From: Oscillospiraceae bacterium
Lineage (GTDB): Bacteria; Bacillota; Clostridia; Oscillospirales; Oscillospiraceae
Length of the DNA: 64,000 nt
NCBI GenBank assembly: GCA_015067435.1
Contig: SVMM01000015.1
Span: forward strand, 26,868-90,867
Reading direction: 5' to 3'
In this document: piece by piece, positions 50,893 to 59,200 of the stretch
Position numbering within the stretch: position 1 is the first letter of the stretch
Layout of the letters: every line of letters begins with the position of its first letter
The notes under the pieces: model-generated
Told to the model about the DNA's origin: nothing
The model's input: the letters and a program-made list of their open reading frames with translations, nothing else
Database searches by the model: none
Program-made: the position numbers and the translations under genes

Positions 50893-51648
50893 ATGCTCAG
50901 TAAGCTGTTCGTCACAAACGTCGCCGTCACAAAGCCCATCCCGGAGGATGACTATATTGCAAGCCTGCCCGCCGTGCGAAACCTGCGCGCGATGGGCGGG
51001 CTGGATTTCCGCAAGCCCGTGACCTTCTTCGTCGGGGAGAACGGCGTCGGCAAGTCCACGCTCATCGAGGCGATTGCCGTCCACGCGGGCTTCAACGCCG
51101 AGGGCGGCTCACGGAACTTTAACTTCTCGACGCACGCCTCGCATTCCGACCTGTACCATTACATCACGCTCTCGCGCAGCACGGAGCGCAACACGGACGG
51201 GTTCTTCCTCCGCGCCGAGAGCTTCTATAACGTCGCCTCCAACATCGACGACCTCGACCGCCACGGCGGCGGGACGCGGATGCTGATTGAGAGCTACGGC
51301 GGCAAGTCGCTGCACGAGCAGTCCCACGGCGAGAGCTTTCTCTCTCTGGTGGAGCACCGCTTCGGCGGACACGGGCTGTATATCCTCGACGAGCCGGAGG
51401 CGGCGCTCTCGCCGATGAAGCTGATGACGCTGATGTGCCTGATGCGGAACCTTGTGGACGACAAGTCGCAGTTCATCATCTCGACGCACTCGCCGATCCT
51501 GATGACCTTCCCCGGCGCGGAGATTTACGAGCTGACCGAGGACGCCATCCGCTCGGTGCGGTATCAGGACACGGAGCATTTCCAGGTGACGAAGCAGTTT
51601 TTGAACGCCCCAGAGCAGATGATACGCTATCTGGAGATCGGGGAGTAG
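50893..51648 (+). CDS. AAA ATPase (ABC/SMC-type, stand-alone)
   Basis: 251 residues. Walker A FVGENGVGKSTLIEAIA near residue 45, a signature-like SHGESFLSLVEHRF near 145, Walker B LYILDEPEAALSP near 165 and the H-loop STHSPILMTF near 200. It belongs to the AAA_23/AAA_21 group related to RecF/SbcC and the ATPases of OLD-type defence, but has no nuclease or toprim domain. The ATG at 50893 has GAGGAGG six bases ahead. Role in DNA repair or element maintenance is inferred from context. Confidence 0.85.
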   Translation: MLSKLFVTNVAVTKPIPEDDYIASLPAVRNLRAMGGLDFRKPVTFFVGENGVGKSTLIEAIAVHAGFNAEGGSRNFNFSTHASHSDLYHYITLSRSTERNTDGFFLRAESFYNVASNIDDLDRHGGGTRMLIESYGGKSLHEQSHGESFLSLVEHRFGGHGLYILDEPEAALSPMKLMTLMCLMRNLVDDKSQFIISTHSPILMTFPGAEIYELTEDAIRSVRYQDTEHFQVTKQFLNAPEQMIRYLEIGE

Positions 51649-51689
51649 GCGAAATAGATTGATATTGTGTTGCAAATGGTGTAAAGGCC

Positions 51690-52199
51690 GTGCTGCGCAA
51701 GGAGATCGCGGACATCGACCTGCTGGACCCCGTTGCGGATCTTCTTGTGCGGCTCTGCTATCTGCGGTGTCGGCTGTTTGGATGCGGTACGGTGAAGCGC
51801 CGCGGCGTCCTTGGCAAGCGCGACAGCTCCACCGGCTACGCGCAGATCTTCGCCTATGTCGCCATCAACGCCGCCAACTACGCGTTGGAGCATGGCCTTG
51901 ACGACGCGGCGGGGCTTGGGCTGCCGGAGGACCGGCGGCTCGACGGGACGAACGAAGACGACCTGTACGCGATGTGGCTCCGCCTCAAGCGGGACAGCAG
52001 GTTCAATATCCAAATGGGCGCGCTGAACCTGATCTCCGCCGCCGAGGAGATGAACGGTCACACAGACTTCGCGCGCTACACGCCCGAGGAGATCCAGCCG
52101 GCATTCACACGCTACAACGCCAGGACGGACCGCATCACGGCCTACGGCAAAGAGGTCTACGGCTACTATCTGAGATATTGCGGACACGGAGGAACGAAG
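51690..52199 (+). pseudogene. Truncated gene fragment running into the glutaredoxin gene
   Basis: About 170 codons without a start or ribosome binding site, and without a stop before the next gene. The part GYAQIFAYVAINAANYALEH ... FTRYNARTDRITAYGKEVYGYYLRY looks like the C-terminal half of a clostridial lysozyme-like or phage-lysin-type protein; that is a weak recollection. The 5' part is gone, so it is a remnant. Confidence 0.5.
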
Positions 52200-52487
52200 A
52201 TGAACGCAGAGAAAAAGCTCACGATCCTGCACCTCGACAACTGCCCCTACTGCCACAAGGCGCGCCGCGCGCTGGACGAGCTGTGCGAGGAAAATCCCGC
52301 CTATCGCGGCGTCGCGGTCGAGTGGATCGAGGAGGAGCGCGAGAGCGCGGCGGCGGGCCGCTACACCGACTACTATTACGTCCCGACGATCTATGCCGGA
52401 GCGGACAAGATCTTTGAGGCGCACCCCGGCGACAGCTATGAGAAGATCAAGGCAGAGGTAAAAAAGGCGCTGGACGCGGTGGTTTGA
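52200..52487 (+). CDS. Glutaredoxin-like protein (CPYC)
   Basis: 95 residues: a thioredoxin fold with the active-site CPYC near residue 14 (HLDNCPYCHKARRALDEL) and the cis-Pro in YVPTIYAGADKIFEA. It should work in disulphide exchange in the cytosol. GGAGG lies eight bases before this ATG, inside the upstream fragment, so it is translated on its own although the two frames are continuous. Confidence 0.85.
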   Translation: MNAEKKLTILHLDNCPYCHKARRALDELCEENPAYRGVAVEWIEEERESAAAGRYTDYYYVPTIYAGADKIFEAHPGDSYEKIKAEVKKALDAVV

Positions 52488-52578
52488 CCGCCGGGGCGGC
52501 GCAGAATCCTTACGGCGAACCGCAGCCGCTTCGTTACGAGTTTTGAGAAAATCGTTTTTGTAACTTTTATAATCAAAA

Positions 52579-52656
52579 ATCTCCGAAAATCAATGATTTT
52601 CGGAGATTTTTTGGAGCTGGTGGCCGGACTCGAACCGGCGACCTGCTGATTACGAA
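52579..52656 (-). repeat. Right copy of the tRNA-Thr 3' end/terminator repeat
   Basis: Minus strand 52656-52612 gives TTCGTAATCAGCAGG, GTCGCCGGTTCGAG and CCGGCCACCAGCTCCA: a tRNA-Thr(CGT) from the anticodon loop to CCA, with its 5' half missing. The terminator (AAAAATCTCC...GGAGATTTTT) follows. The break in the anticodon loop is a common tyrosine-recombinase crossover site. 65 bases are shared with 42169-42233. Confidence 0.8.
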
Positions 52657-52796
52657 GAGGTTTTGAACCATCCAATGCCTGATTTCATGCGCTTTTCAGT
52701 GCTGTTTGATATGCAAAAACTTGATAAATCAGCAGGTCGTGTCCGATGCGTCCACTCGCTGATTTCGTGCGGTGGGTCAGTGTGTGGGTCGAGAGC
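52657..52796. other. Attachment-region scar with repeated GTGGGTC units
   Basis: No gene. It holds repeated short blocks (TGATTTCATGCG and TGATTTCGTGCG; AATCAGCAGGTCG twice counting the tRNA; GTGGGTCAG and GTGGGTCG), the pattern of integrase arm sites, also related to the repeat behind tRNA-Arg at 18324. Confidence 0.5.
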
Positions 52797-53057
52797 TCAC
52801 GCTGAAAAAGACGGGCGGACATCCTCACCGACCTTTCCGCCTTGCTGAATAGCCCATGTCACGCGCGTGACTTCCTCCACAAAGCAGCGTTCCTTTGGCG
52901 TTGCATGGTTATAACGAATTCCAAATTGCCGGCACACGCTGAAAAACAAGTCGGTATAGGCAAGCCCCTCCTTCGTGGGAGACGCAACATATCCGCCGGC
53001 CTCTGCTGCCAGCATATCAATATGATACTGTTCCATCAATTCTTCTTGCTTTGTCAT
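52797..53057 (-). CDS. Small protein of unknown function
   Basis: 86 residues beginning MTKQEELMEQYHIDMLAAEA, soluble, with a conserved-looking GIRYNHATPKERCFVEEVTR block. GGAGG lies seven bases before the ATG and the start overlaps the stop of the preceding tiny gene (ATGA). A two-gene unit of 46 and 86 residues suggests a toxin-antitoxin-like or element-encoded pair, but no family is recognised. Confidence 0.6.
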   Translation of the reverse strand: MTKQEELMEQYHIDMLAAEAGGYVASPTKEGLAYTDLFFSVCRQFGIRYNHATPKERCFVEEVTRVTWAIQQGGKVGEDVRPSFSA

Positions 53058-53194
53058 TCTGCAGCCTCCTCCAAATAGCGCGAGAACACCGCCCACGCAT
53101 CCTCGTCTGCCAGCAAATAGCGTTTCGGTCCGCCCGACGCTTCACTCGGTATCCGAACAGCATGAAAATCAAACTCTAAAAAAATTATAACCAT
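53054..53194 (-). CDS. Tiny upstream gene of the pair (46 residues)
   Basis: MVIIFLEFDFHAVRIPSEAS, then KRYLLADEDAWAVFSRYLEE. It was found by reading the minus strand; it is below usual ORF cut-offs. Its stop overlaps the next ATG, so it is probably translated with it. No ribosome binding site is seen; instead its start lies in the arm of a perfect palindrome (53193-53234). It might be the truncated end of a longer gene. Confidence 0.45.
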   Translation of the reverse strand: MVIIFLEFDFHAVRIPSEASGGPKRYLLADEDAWAVFSRYLEEAAE

Positions 53195-53234
53195 AGGTAC
53201 GGTCAAAATGCAACAGGATTTTGACCGTACCTAT
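53193..53234. repeat. 17-bp perfect inverted repeat over the start of the tiny gene
   Basis: ATAGGTACGGTCAAAAT and its exact complement, loop GCAACAGG. It may be an operator for self-control of the two-gene unit or an RNA hairpin that hides the start codon. Confidence 0.6.
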
Positions 53235-53317
53235 CCTTTACCCATGCCTTGTACAGGATGCAAGAGCAGGCAACCGCGACGATGGGAGAACTGATATCGC
53301 AGAGCGCATATAGGCAC

Positions 53318-53357
53318 AAAAAAATCGCCGCTAATCGACAGATGCCGATTGGCGGCG
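53318..53357 (-). terminator. Intrinsic terminator, minus strand
   Basis: CGCCGCCAATCG / CGATTAGCGGCG stem (one mismatch) followed by seven T on the minus strand. It serves the coding fragment at 53422-53520. Confidence 0.65.
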
Positions 53358-53421
53358 CGGTAGTTTGGGGGCAAAATTTGGACTGCAATAATCAAAGAAG
53401 AAATCAAATCACGCCCGGGCT

Positions 53422-53520
53422 CTAAATATAGTCGAGCAGATACGTCGGACCGGTTGCCCAAAGCGTTGTCCTATCATCGTACAAGACTTCGTAGGTGGGC
53501 GAGGCGGCGACCTTTTTCAA
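53422..53520 (-). pseudogene. C-terminal gene fragment
   Basis: About 32 codons, LKKVAASPTYEVLYDDRTTL then WATGPTYLLDYI and a stop. It reads as a real protein end, followed by a terminator, but no start or 5' part exists. The remaining 53235-53700 has no gene; a weak TATGAT at 53617 may be the -10 of the next gene. Confidence 0.35.
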
Positions 53521-53702
53521 AAGCTACTTAGGAACGAAACATGTACGCCCAAAAATGTGACAAAAAATGACAAGGGCAAATCTTTGCCACATATTCCGTT
53601 TGGGCGGACATTCGGTTATGATATTAATGGAAGAATAATATAAGGCGCATACTCCGCAGTGACGTTCCCATTTACCAGTTGACGAAAAAGGAGGATACGA
53701 CC

Positions 53703-54428
53703 ATGTTTTGCCCAAATTGTGGCTCGGAGCTGCCGGAGAACAGCGCGTTCTGCGAGAAGTGCGGCGCGGCGCTGGGTCATACCGCGCAAAGTGGGCCGGT
53801 TCTGACGCAGGACCCCTCGCTGCCGGAAGGAATCTTCCGCGACGGGAACGGTGCGTACCATTGGGTGTACCATCTGGACATGAAGCGGAACCCCGTGCCG
53901 CTGCTCGTCCTTCTGAAAATCATGGTATATATCTGCGGCGGTATGGCGGTCATCATTTTCTTCATGACATGGCTGAACCACAATACCCTCGCGGCGGCAG
54001 TCAAGGCGTTTGCCATCGTTTTCTTCGGCATCGGCGGCTTTTTGGTGGTCATCATCTGGACCGCATGGCTGGTCGTCATGAAGATCCACGGCGGCAACTA
54101 CACGGTGGAGCATCTGATGACGGAGGATCGCGTCGAGCATCTGCAAACGCAGGAGGAGATCGAACAGAGCAAAAAGGTAAAAACGCTGGTGTTCGTCCTC
54201 GGTATGCTCAGTGACGACCCCGGTGCGATGGGACTGGCGATGGGCGGACAGGAGGAGCTGACCTCACGCTATGCCGACGTGAAGAAGATCATCGCCTCGC
54301 CGCGCCACGATCTCATCAAGGTCAACAACGTATTGCAGCACAACCACATTTACGCATATCCGCATCAGTACAAATTTGTCTGGAACTATCTCACAAGCCA
54401 TTGCCCCAACGCCAGGGTTCAGGGATGA
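53703..54428 (+). CDS. Zinc-ribbon membrane protein (ZR + two membrane helices)
   Basis: 241 residues. An N-terminal zinc ribbon MFCPNCGSELPENSAFCEKCG is followed by a linker, two membrane helices (about 75-100 and 105-130) and a cytosolic C-terminal domain rich in Met/Asp (SDDPGAMGLAMGGQEELTSRY) of unknown fold. AAAGGAGG lies nine bases before the ATG at 53703. It is the first gene of the zinc-ribbon cluster. Confidence 0.75.
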   Translation: MFCPNCGSELPENSAFCEKCGAALGHTAQSGPVLTQDPSLPEGIFRDGNGAYHWVYHLDMKRNPVPLLVLLKIMVYICGGMAVIIFFMTWLNHNTLAAAVKAFAIVFFGIGGFLVVIIWTAWLVVMKIHGGNYTVEHLMTEDRVEHLQTQEEIEQSKKVKTLVFVLGMLSDDPGAMGLAMGGQEELTSRYADVKKIIASPRHDLIKVNNVLQHNHIYAYPHQYKFVWNYLTSHCPNARVQG

Positions 54429-54445
54429 AGAAAAGGAGGAGCACA

Positions 54446-54709
54446 ATGATGCTTTGCCCGAATTGCGGAGCGCAAATGCCCGATGACAGCGTCTTTTGCG
54501 AAAAGTGCGGCACGCCGCTCGCTGCACAGCAGCAGAGCGCGCCGCCCATGCAGCCCCAACAGCAGCAGTATCAGCCCCAGCAGCAGTACCAGCAGCCGCA
54601 GTATCAGCAGCCAAAGGGTGTTCCGACAAAGACCAAGGCGACCATCGCGATTCTGTGCGCGGCGGCGATTGTCCTGTGGCTGTTTTTGCGGCTGCTCGGA
54701 TTGCTGTGA
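54446..54709 (+). CDS. Small zinc-ribbon protein with Pro/Gln linker and C-terminal anchor
   Basis: 87 residues: MMLCPNCGAQMPDDSVFCEK is the zinc ribbon, then a Gln/Pro-rich linker (about 30-60) and one C-terminal membrane helix (TIAILCAAAIVLWLFLRLL). AAGGAGG precedes the ATG. The zinc ribbon faces the cytosol. It resembles the membrane-anchored head found in three other cluster proteins. Confidence 0.75.
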   Translation: MMLCPNCGAQMPDDSVFCEKCGTPLAAQQQSAPPMQPQQQQYQPQQQYQQPQYQQPKGVPTKTKATIAILCAAAIVLWLFLRLLGLL

Positions 54710-54754
54710 CGCTTATGACTAAAATACGCTCGGAAAGGTACGAGGGAAACGCTT

Positions 54755-56203
54755 ATGGCAGATCAGATGAAATTCTGCCGCAAGTGCGGCAAGCAGATTA
54801 ACGCGGACGCCGCGTTCTGCCGCTTCTGCGGTTTTCGGTTTGACATTCCCGCACCGACACAGCCGGCTCAAGCTCCGCAGCGTCCCGCGCCGACGCAGCA
54901 GGTTCAAGCTCCGCAGCAGCCAGCGCCGCAGGCGCAGCCGGCGCAGCAGAGCGTGCTTGCCGCGCCGAAGAAAAAAAGCCTGCGGGAGCAGATGAAGGAG
55001 AATTATGAGGCAGGTAAGGCGAAGGGGCAGGCGTTTGTGATGCACGGAAAGAGCGAAAACGCCGTACCCGCACAGCCTGTACAGCCGGCGCAGCCGATAC
55101 AGGCAGCACCCGTGCAGCAACCCATTCAGGCAATGCCCGTGCAGCAGCCCATTCAGGCAATGCCCATACAACCCGCGCAAAGCGCGGCTCCGGCGACGCG
55201 GTTCTGCAATCAATGCGGCAAGCAGATCAGCACGGAAGCGGCATTTTGCCGCTACTGCGGCTTCCGGTTTGACGTGATCGCGCAGGATGCCGCGCCGCAG
55301 ACGGCAGTTATCGCCATGCCTGTCCAGAGTGCCGCACCGCAGGAAGCGGACGTCGTAGCGGCGGCTGCCGCAGCTGCTGCCCCCTCCGCGATGGAGCAAT
55401 TGTCCGCGCGGCTCGGCGGGACCGCATCCGTCATGGCGCCCGCCAACCCCGGCGAGATCGTATGTGCCGCCTTCAGCAAGGCAATGAACGCGCCGGGCGT
55501 CATGTCCGGCGTCGGCGCGGCAGCGTCAAACCTGAACGCGGCCGCTTCAAACGCGCGCGCAAGGGCGGAGCAGGTGCTCTCGCCCGTTCAGGCGCTGCTG
55601 GGCGGCGTGAAGTCCTTTCTCTCCGGCATACCGGCGGCACTCAGAAACCCGAAGGCACTGATCCCCACGGTGCTGCTGGCGCTTGCGTGGATCGTGCTGC
55701 CGATGCTGCAAGGCGGCGGGAGCAATGCCGTTGTGGATGGGCTTTCGTGGCTGACCTTTGCCGGAAACGGCGCACGGCGGGAAGGGCTTGGGCTCCTCGG
55801 AGACATCGCTGGAAAGGGCGTGGTCGCAAGCGTGCTCGCGTCGCTGTTCTCCGGCGGGATCAAGTCCGCGGCGGGCGGCTTCGGCGCGATACTCTCACGC
55901 GGAGAGAAGGGCAGCGTTGTCCTCACGGCGCTTGGCGCGGTGTTTGCGCTGGCGCTTTACCTCGCGTTCGCCGGGATCGAGACGGCGGGAGCGGGCACCG
56001 CGATGGCGGGGATCGCCGGCGCGCTGGCGGCGGTTCAGTCACTCGGCAGCAGGGACGGCTTCCTCTACTCGCTGGCGGAATCGCTGACCGCGAAGCAGGT
56101 GAACGGCGTCCGTACCGCGCAGACGGGCAGGATCAGGAGCCTGCTCGGCGGCACGGCGCTGGGTTTTGCGCTGTTCACCGTCCTGTCGGCGCTCGATCTG
56201 TAA
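54755..56203 (+). CDS. Protein with two zinc ribbons, Pro/Gln-repeat linkers and several membrane helices
   Basis: 482 residues. Zinc ribbon 1 at 7-28 (FCRKCGKQINADAAFCRFCG) and zinc ribbon 2 near 150-170 (FCNQCGKQISTEAAFCRYCG) are near copies of each other. The linkers contain tandem VQQPIQAMP-type repeats. The C-terminal half is hydrophobic with five or so helices (from about 300 to 480) rich in Gly/Ala. An anchor protein that gathers other partners through its ribbons is a plausible inference. Confidence 0.72.
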   Translation: MADQMKFCRKCGKQINADAAFCRFCGFRFDIPAPTQPAQAPQRPAPTQQVQAPQQPAPQAQPAQQSVLAAPKKKSLREQMKENYEAGKAKGQAFVMHGKSENAVPAQPVQPAQPIQAAPVQQPIQAMPVQQPIQAMPIQPAQSAAPATRFCNQCGKQISTEAAFCRYCGFRFDVIAQDAAPQTAVIAMPVQSAAPQEADVVAAAAAAAAPSAMEQLSARLGGTASVMAPANPGEIVCAAFSKAMNAPGVMSGVGAAASNLNAAASNARARAEQVLSPVQALLGGVKSFLSGIPAALRNPKALIPTVLLALAWIVLPMLQGGGSNAVVDGLSWLTFAGNGARREGLGLLGDIAGKGVVASVLASLFSGGIKSAAGGFGAILSRGEKGSVVLTALGAVFALALYLAFAGIETAGAGTAMAGIAGALAAVQSLGSRDGFLYSLAESLTAKQVNGVRTAQTGRIRSLLGGTALGFALFTVLSALDL

Positions 56204-56216
56204 GGGAGGTGCGGAG

Positions 56217-59200
56217 ATGAAGATTGCAAAACGCCTCGCGGCGGGCCTTTGCGCCGCGCTGCTGCTCGCGTCCCCGCTGCTCTCGCCTCGCGCGGCCGCC
56301 GCGGGCGACGGCTACTGGGAGCGGACGGATCATATCGTGACGGAGGCCTATACGGATTATCTCCCCGCCATGCACGGCATCGCCGGCAGGGACGAGCCTA
56401 CCGATCTGACGCGCTCGGGCAGCAACGGAAGCTATCGCATGGATTGGGAGTCGAAAAGCCGATCGGATTCCGTCACGGCGCACGTCAGCATCCCCGGCGA
56501 GAGATACCGGCCCGGAGACAGCATCTCCCTGTCCATGTCCCTGCTCGACGACACCAGCGAGACCCAGTATTTGAAATGCTATCCCATGCCGGGGGCGGCG
56601 CGGGGCGGAGCCGTTTCGTCGGAGGAGCCCAGCCCGACCAATCCCTACGGCTTCCACAAGGCCGAACCGATCATCGGAAACGGCCGGGACGAGGCGCTGG
56701 ACGCTTTTTCCGCCGCCATCGGAAACGAATACGATTACGTTACGCAGACGACGCTCCATCACGGTTACGGGTCCAAAACCTTCCGCATGACCGTTCCGGA
56801 CGGCGCGGAAACCTCCTATAACCAATTCTGCATCATCGCTGATTTCAGCGGCGATTTTTACGAGGGCTGGACGTACACATGGCGAGGCGGCGCGGCAGGC
56901 ACACCGCAGTCCGGCGGGACGCAGCACGTCGTCATTACGAACCCGCCGGACAGACCCGGTGAGTTCGGCGGCGACACGCCGATCATCGCCGTCATCATCA
57001 CGGGCGTCGGCGGCGCGGCGGCCGCGGCGGGCGCCATCGGCGGCAGACGGCGCAGAGAGGACGGGGACGAGGAAGAGGAGGATAGACCGTCCACCTTCCG
57101 CATGATGCTTAACAAGAACTTCGGCAACTCCCTCAAAAAAGGCAATCCGCCGCAGGCGGTCTACGCGCGCATCATCGAGACCAAATGGACGGGCGAGGAA
57201 GTGGAGCGGCACGATCTGACGGCGATGATCCAGGTTTCGTCGTACGACAATTCGCTCATCGTCACGGACGGCGGCATCGTCAACGACTACAAGTGCGCCA
57301 TGGCGTCCGTGCCCGAGGACAGCGCCGATGCAAACGGAGTGGTGACGTTCTCACTCAGCACGCCGACAGGAAGCTTCCTGCAAAGCGTTGTGTTCCGTCT
57401 CACCGAGGCGGAGATCGTGTTCGCGCAGGAGAACATGGGCCTGCCCGCCAACCGCCTCAAGTACGCGCAGGAGGAGACCGGCCTTGAGGAAGGGCAGAAC
57501 GCCCGGTTCGGCGACGGCGAGTTCCGCATCCACTTCCTCGTGAAGGGAATGGGCAGTCAGCCGGACGTCTTCCCCGCGCCGAGGGTCCGCGTCACGGGCG
57601 CGCTGGAAAGGACCGGCGTCACCGACGCGACGGGCGAGGTCAGGCAGCTGCCGCCGGAAAAGTACGGCATGCCGTACAGCCTCGATCTGCATCCGGACTC
57701 GAAGGACGCGGACAAGGGCATCTTCGAGGCGGTCATCCGGGAGGTGCTCGACTACGAACTGCCTGCCGGAACCACCGAGGGTTTTGCGCTGCACATCACC
57801 GCGGAGCACGGCGTACCCGGCGAGCAGGACTATGAAAAGCTGGAGGGCTTTTTCCCCATCTACCGCATCCACCTTGGCCTTGCCATGTCGCTGGAGGCTT
57901 CGCACATCGGCTGCCATATGCAACTGCGAGAGTTCCGCAGGAATCTGAAGAAGGAGGAGATCAAGCCATCCGATCTGGAGCCCTGCTTCACCGAGGGCTC
58001 GTGTCTCCTGTACCTCTATCGGCGGAAGGATCTGTCCATCATCCGCGTTCCGGTGGCGCCGGAGCGCGAGGTCAAGGTCACGGTCAAGCGGGTGGCGAAC
58101 GACCGCTACTGCCACATCGGCGACGCGGACGAAAGCCATCAGGAGATGGTGGACGCGCTGGGTATCCAGGCGTTCCCCGCCAAGGATCTGCGCGAAAACG
58201 GCGCATTGCGCATCCGCGTGAGCTGCACCAAGGCGGCGCTGGATCCACCCATCCGCTTTATCGCGGATCTGGAATTCACCGTCAAGTATAAGTCCAAGGT
58301 GTTCACGTATCAAAAGGAAAACGTCCTGCTCCACTCCCAGCCCTTCCGCGAGCCGAAGAGCGTGGACGAGGAGATGAAGCTGCTCCAGGAGGACTCGCAC
58401 ATCGCCGAACGGCTGGAGCGGATACGGAACAGCATCCTTGAGCGGGATTACATGAACCGTCTCGCTGCGCTCTACAACCTCTGCAACCGCATGCTGGACG
58501 GGTACGACTCCCGCTTCGGCTACGACAAGAACCAGGTCGAAAACGTGATGCGCATCTGGACCGGTTTTCTCGACGGCAGCCACGCCGGCGCGAACGGCGA
58601 TACGATTTCAGTCACCTGGGCGGACGAGCTGGAGGCATGCTACGCCTTCATGCAGGGCCTGCGGGACAACACGGGCATCTTGGGCCATATCGCCATGGGC
58701 ATCATGACCGCGGGCTATTCCGAGTACGTCTTCACCACCATGACGCTGGCGGAGGAGATGCGTGATAAGGTGTTCGCCTGCCACGGCGACGAGTTCGGCT
58801 TCTGGGACGGCGTGATCATGGGCGTGAAGGAGTTCGAAAAGCAGATCCTGATTGAGTACGCCATGATGGGCGCCGGCAAGGCCCTGACGATGAACATCAC
58901 GCCCATGATGCGTGACCATCTTGCCAATCAGCTCACCCGTCTGGGCACGCGCTACCGCGCCGGCATGCGGGCGGCGGATCGCTGGATGAATCAGAACAGC
59001 GCCGCGTACCGCCTTGCCAACGACGGCTTCAAGGGCTGCAAGAACTTCTACAATTCGTCGGCGCGGGCCCTGCGCAACGCCATCAACAAGGTCGAGCAGG
59101 AAATGAAGGACGCGCTCGCCCAAACCGAGAAAAATGCCGCTCAGGTGAAAACAAGGCTCACGCCCGAGGAACGGGAGTTGCTCAAGGAGTACCAAAAGGC

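Noticed and set aside
42233-52579. An intact conjugative or transposable element
   Set aside because: There are no relaxase, mobilisation, replication or intact integrase genes; only remnants and cargo.
52612-52740. A complete tRNA-Thr at the right repeat
   Set aside because: The 5' half is missing; nothing within reach pairs with the acceptor 3' strand GCTGGTG complement.
54540-55190. CRISPR-like or tandem array in the CAGCAG/CCGCAGCAG stretches
   Set aside because: These are codon repeats of Pro/Gln linkers in two genes; there are no spacers.
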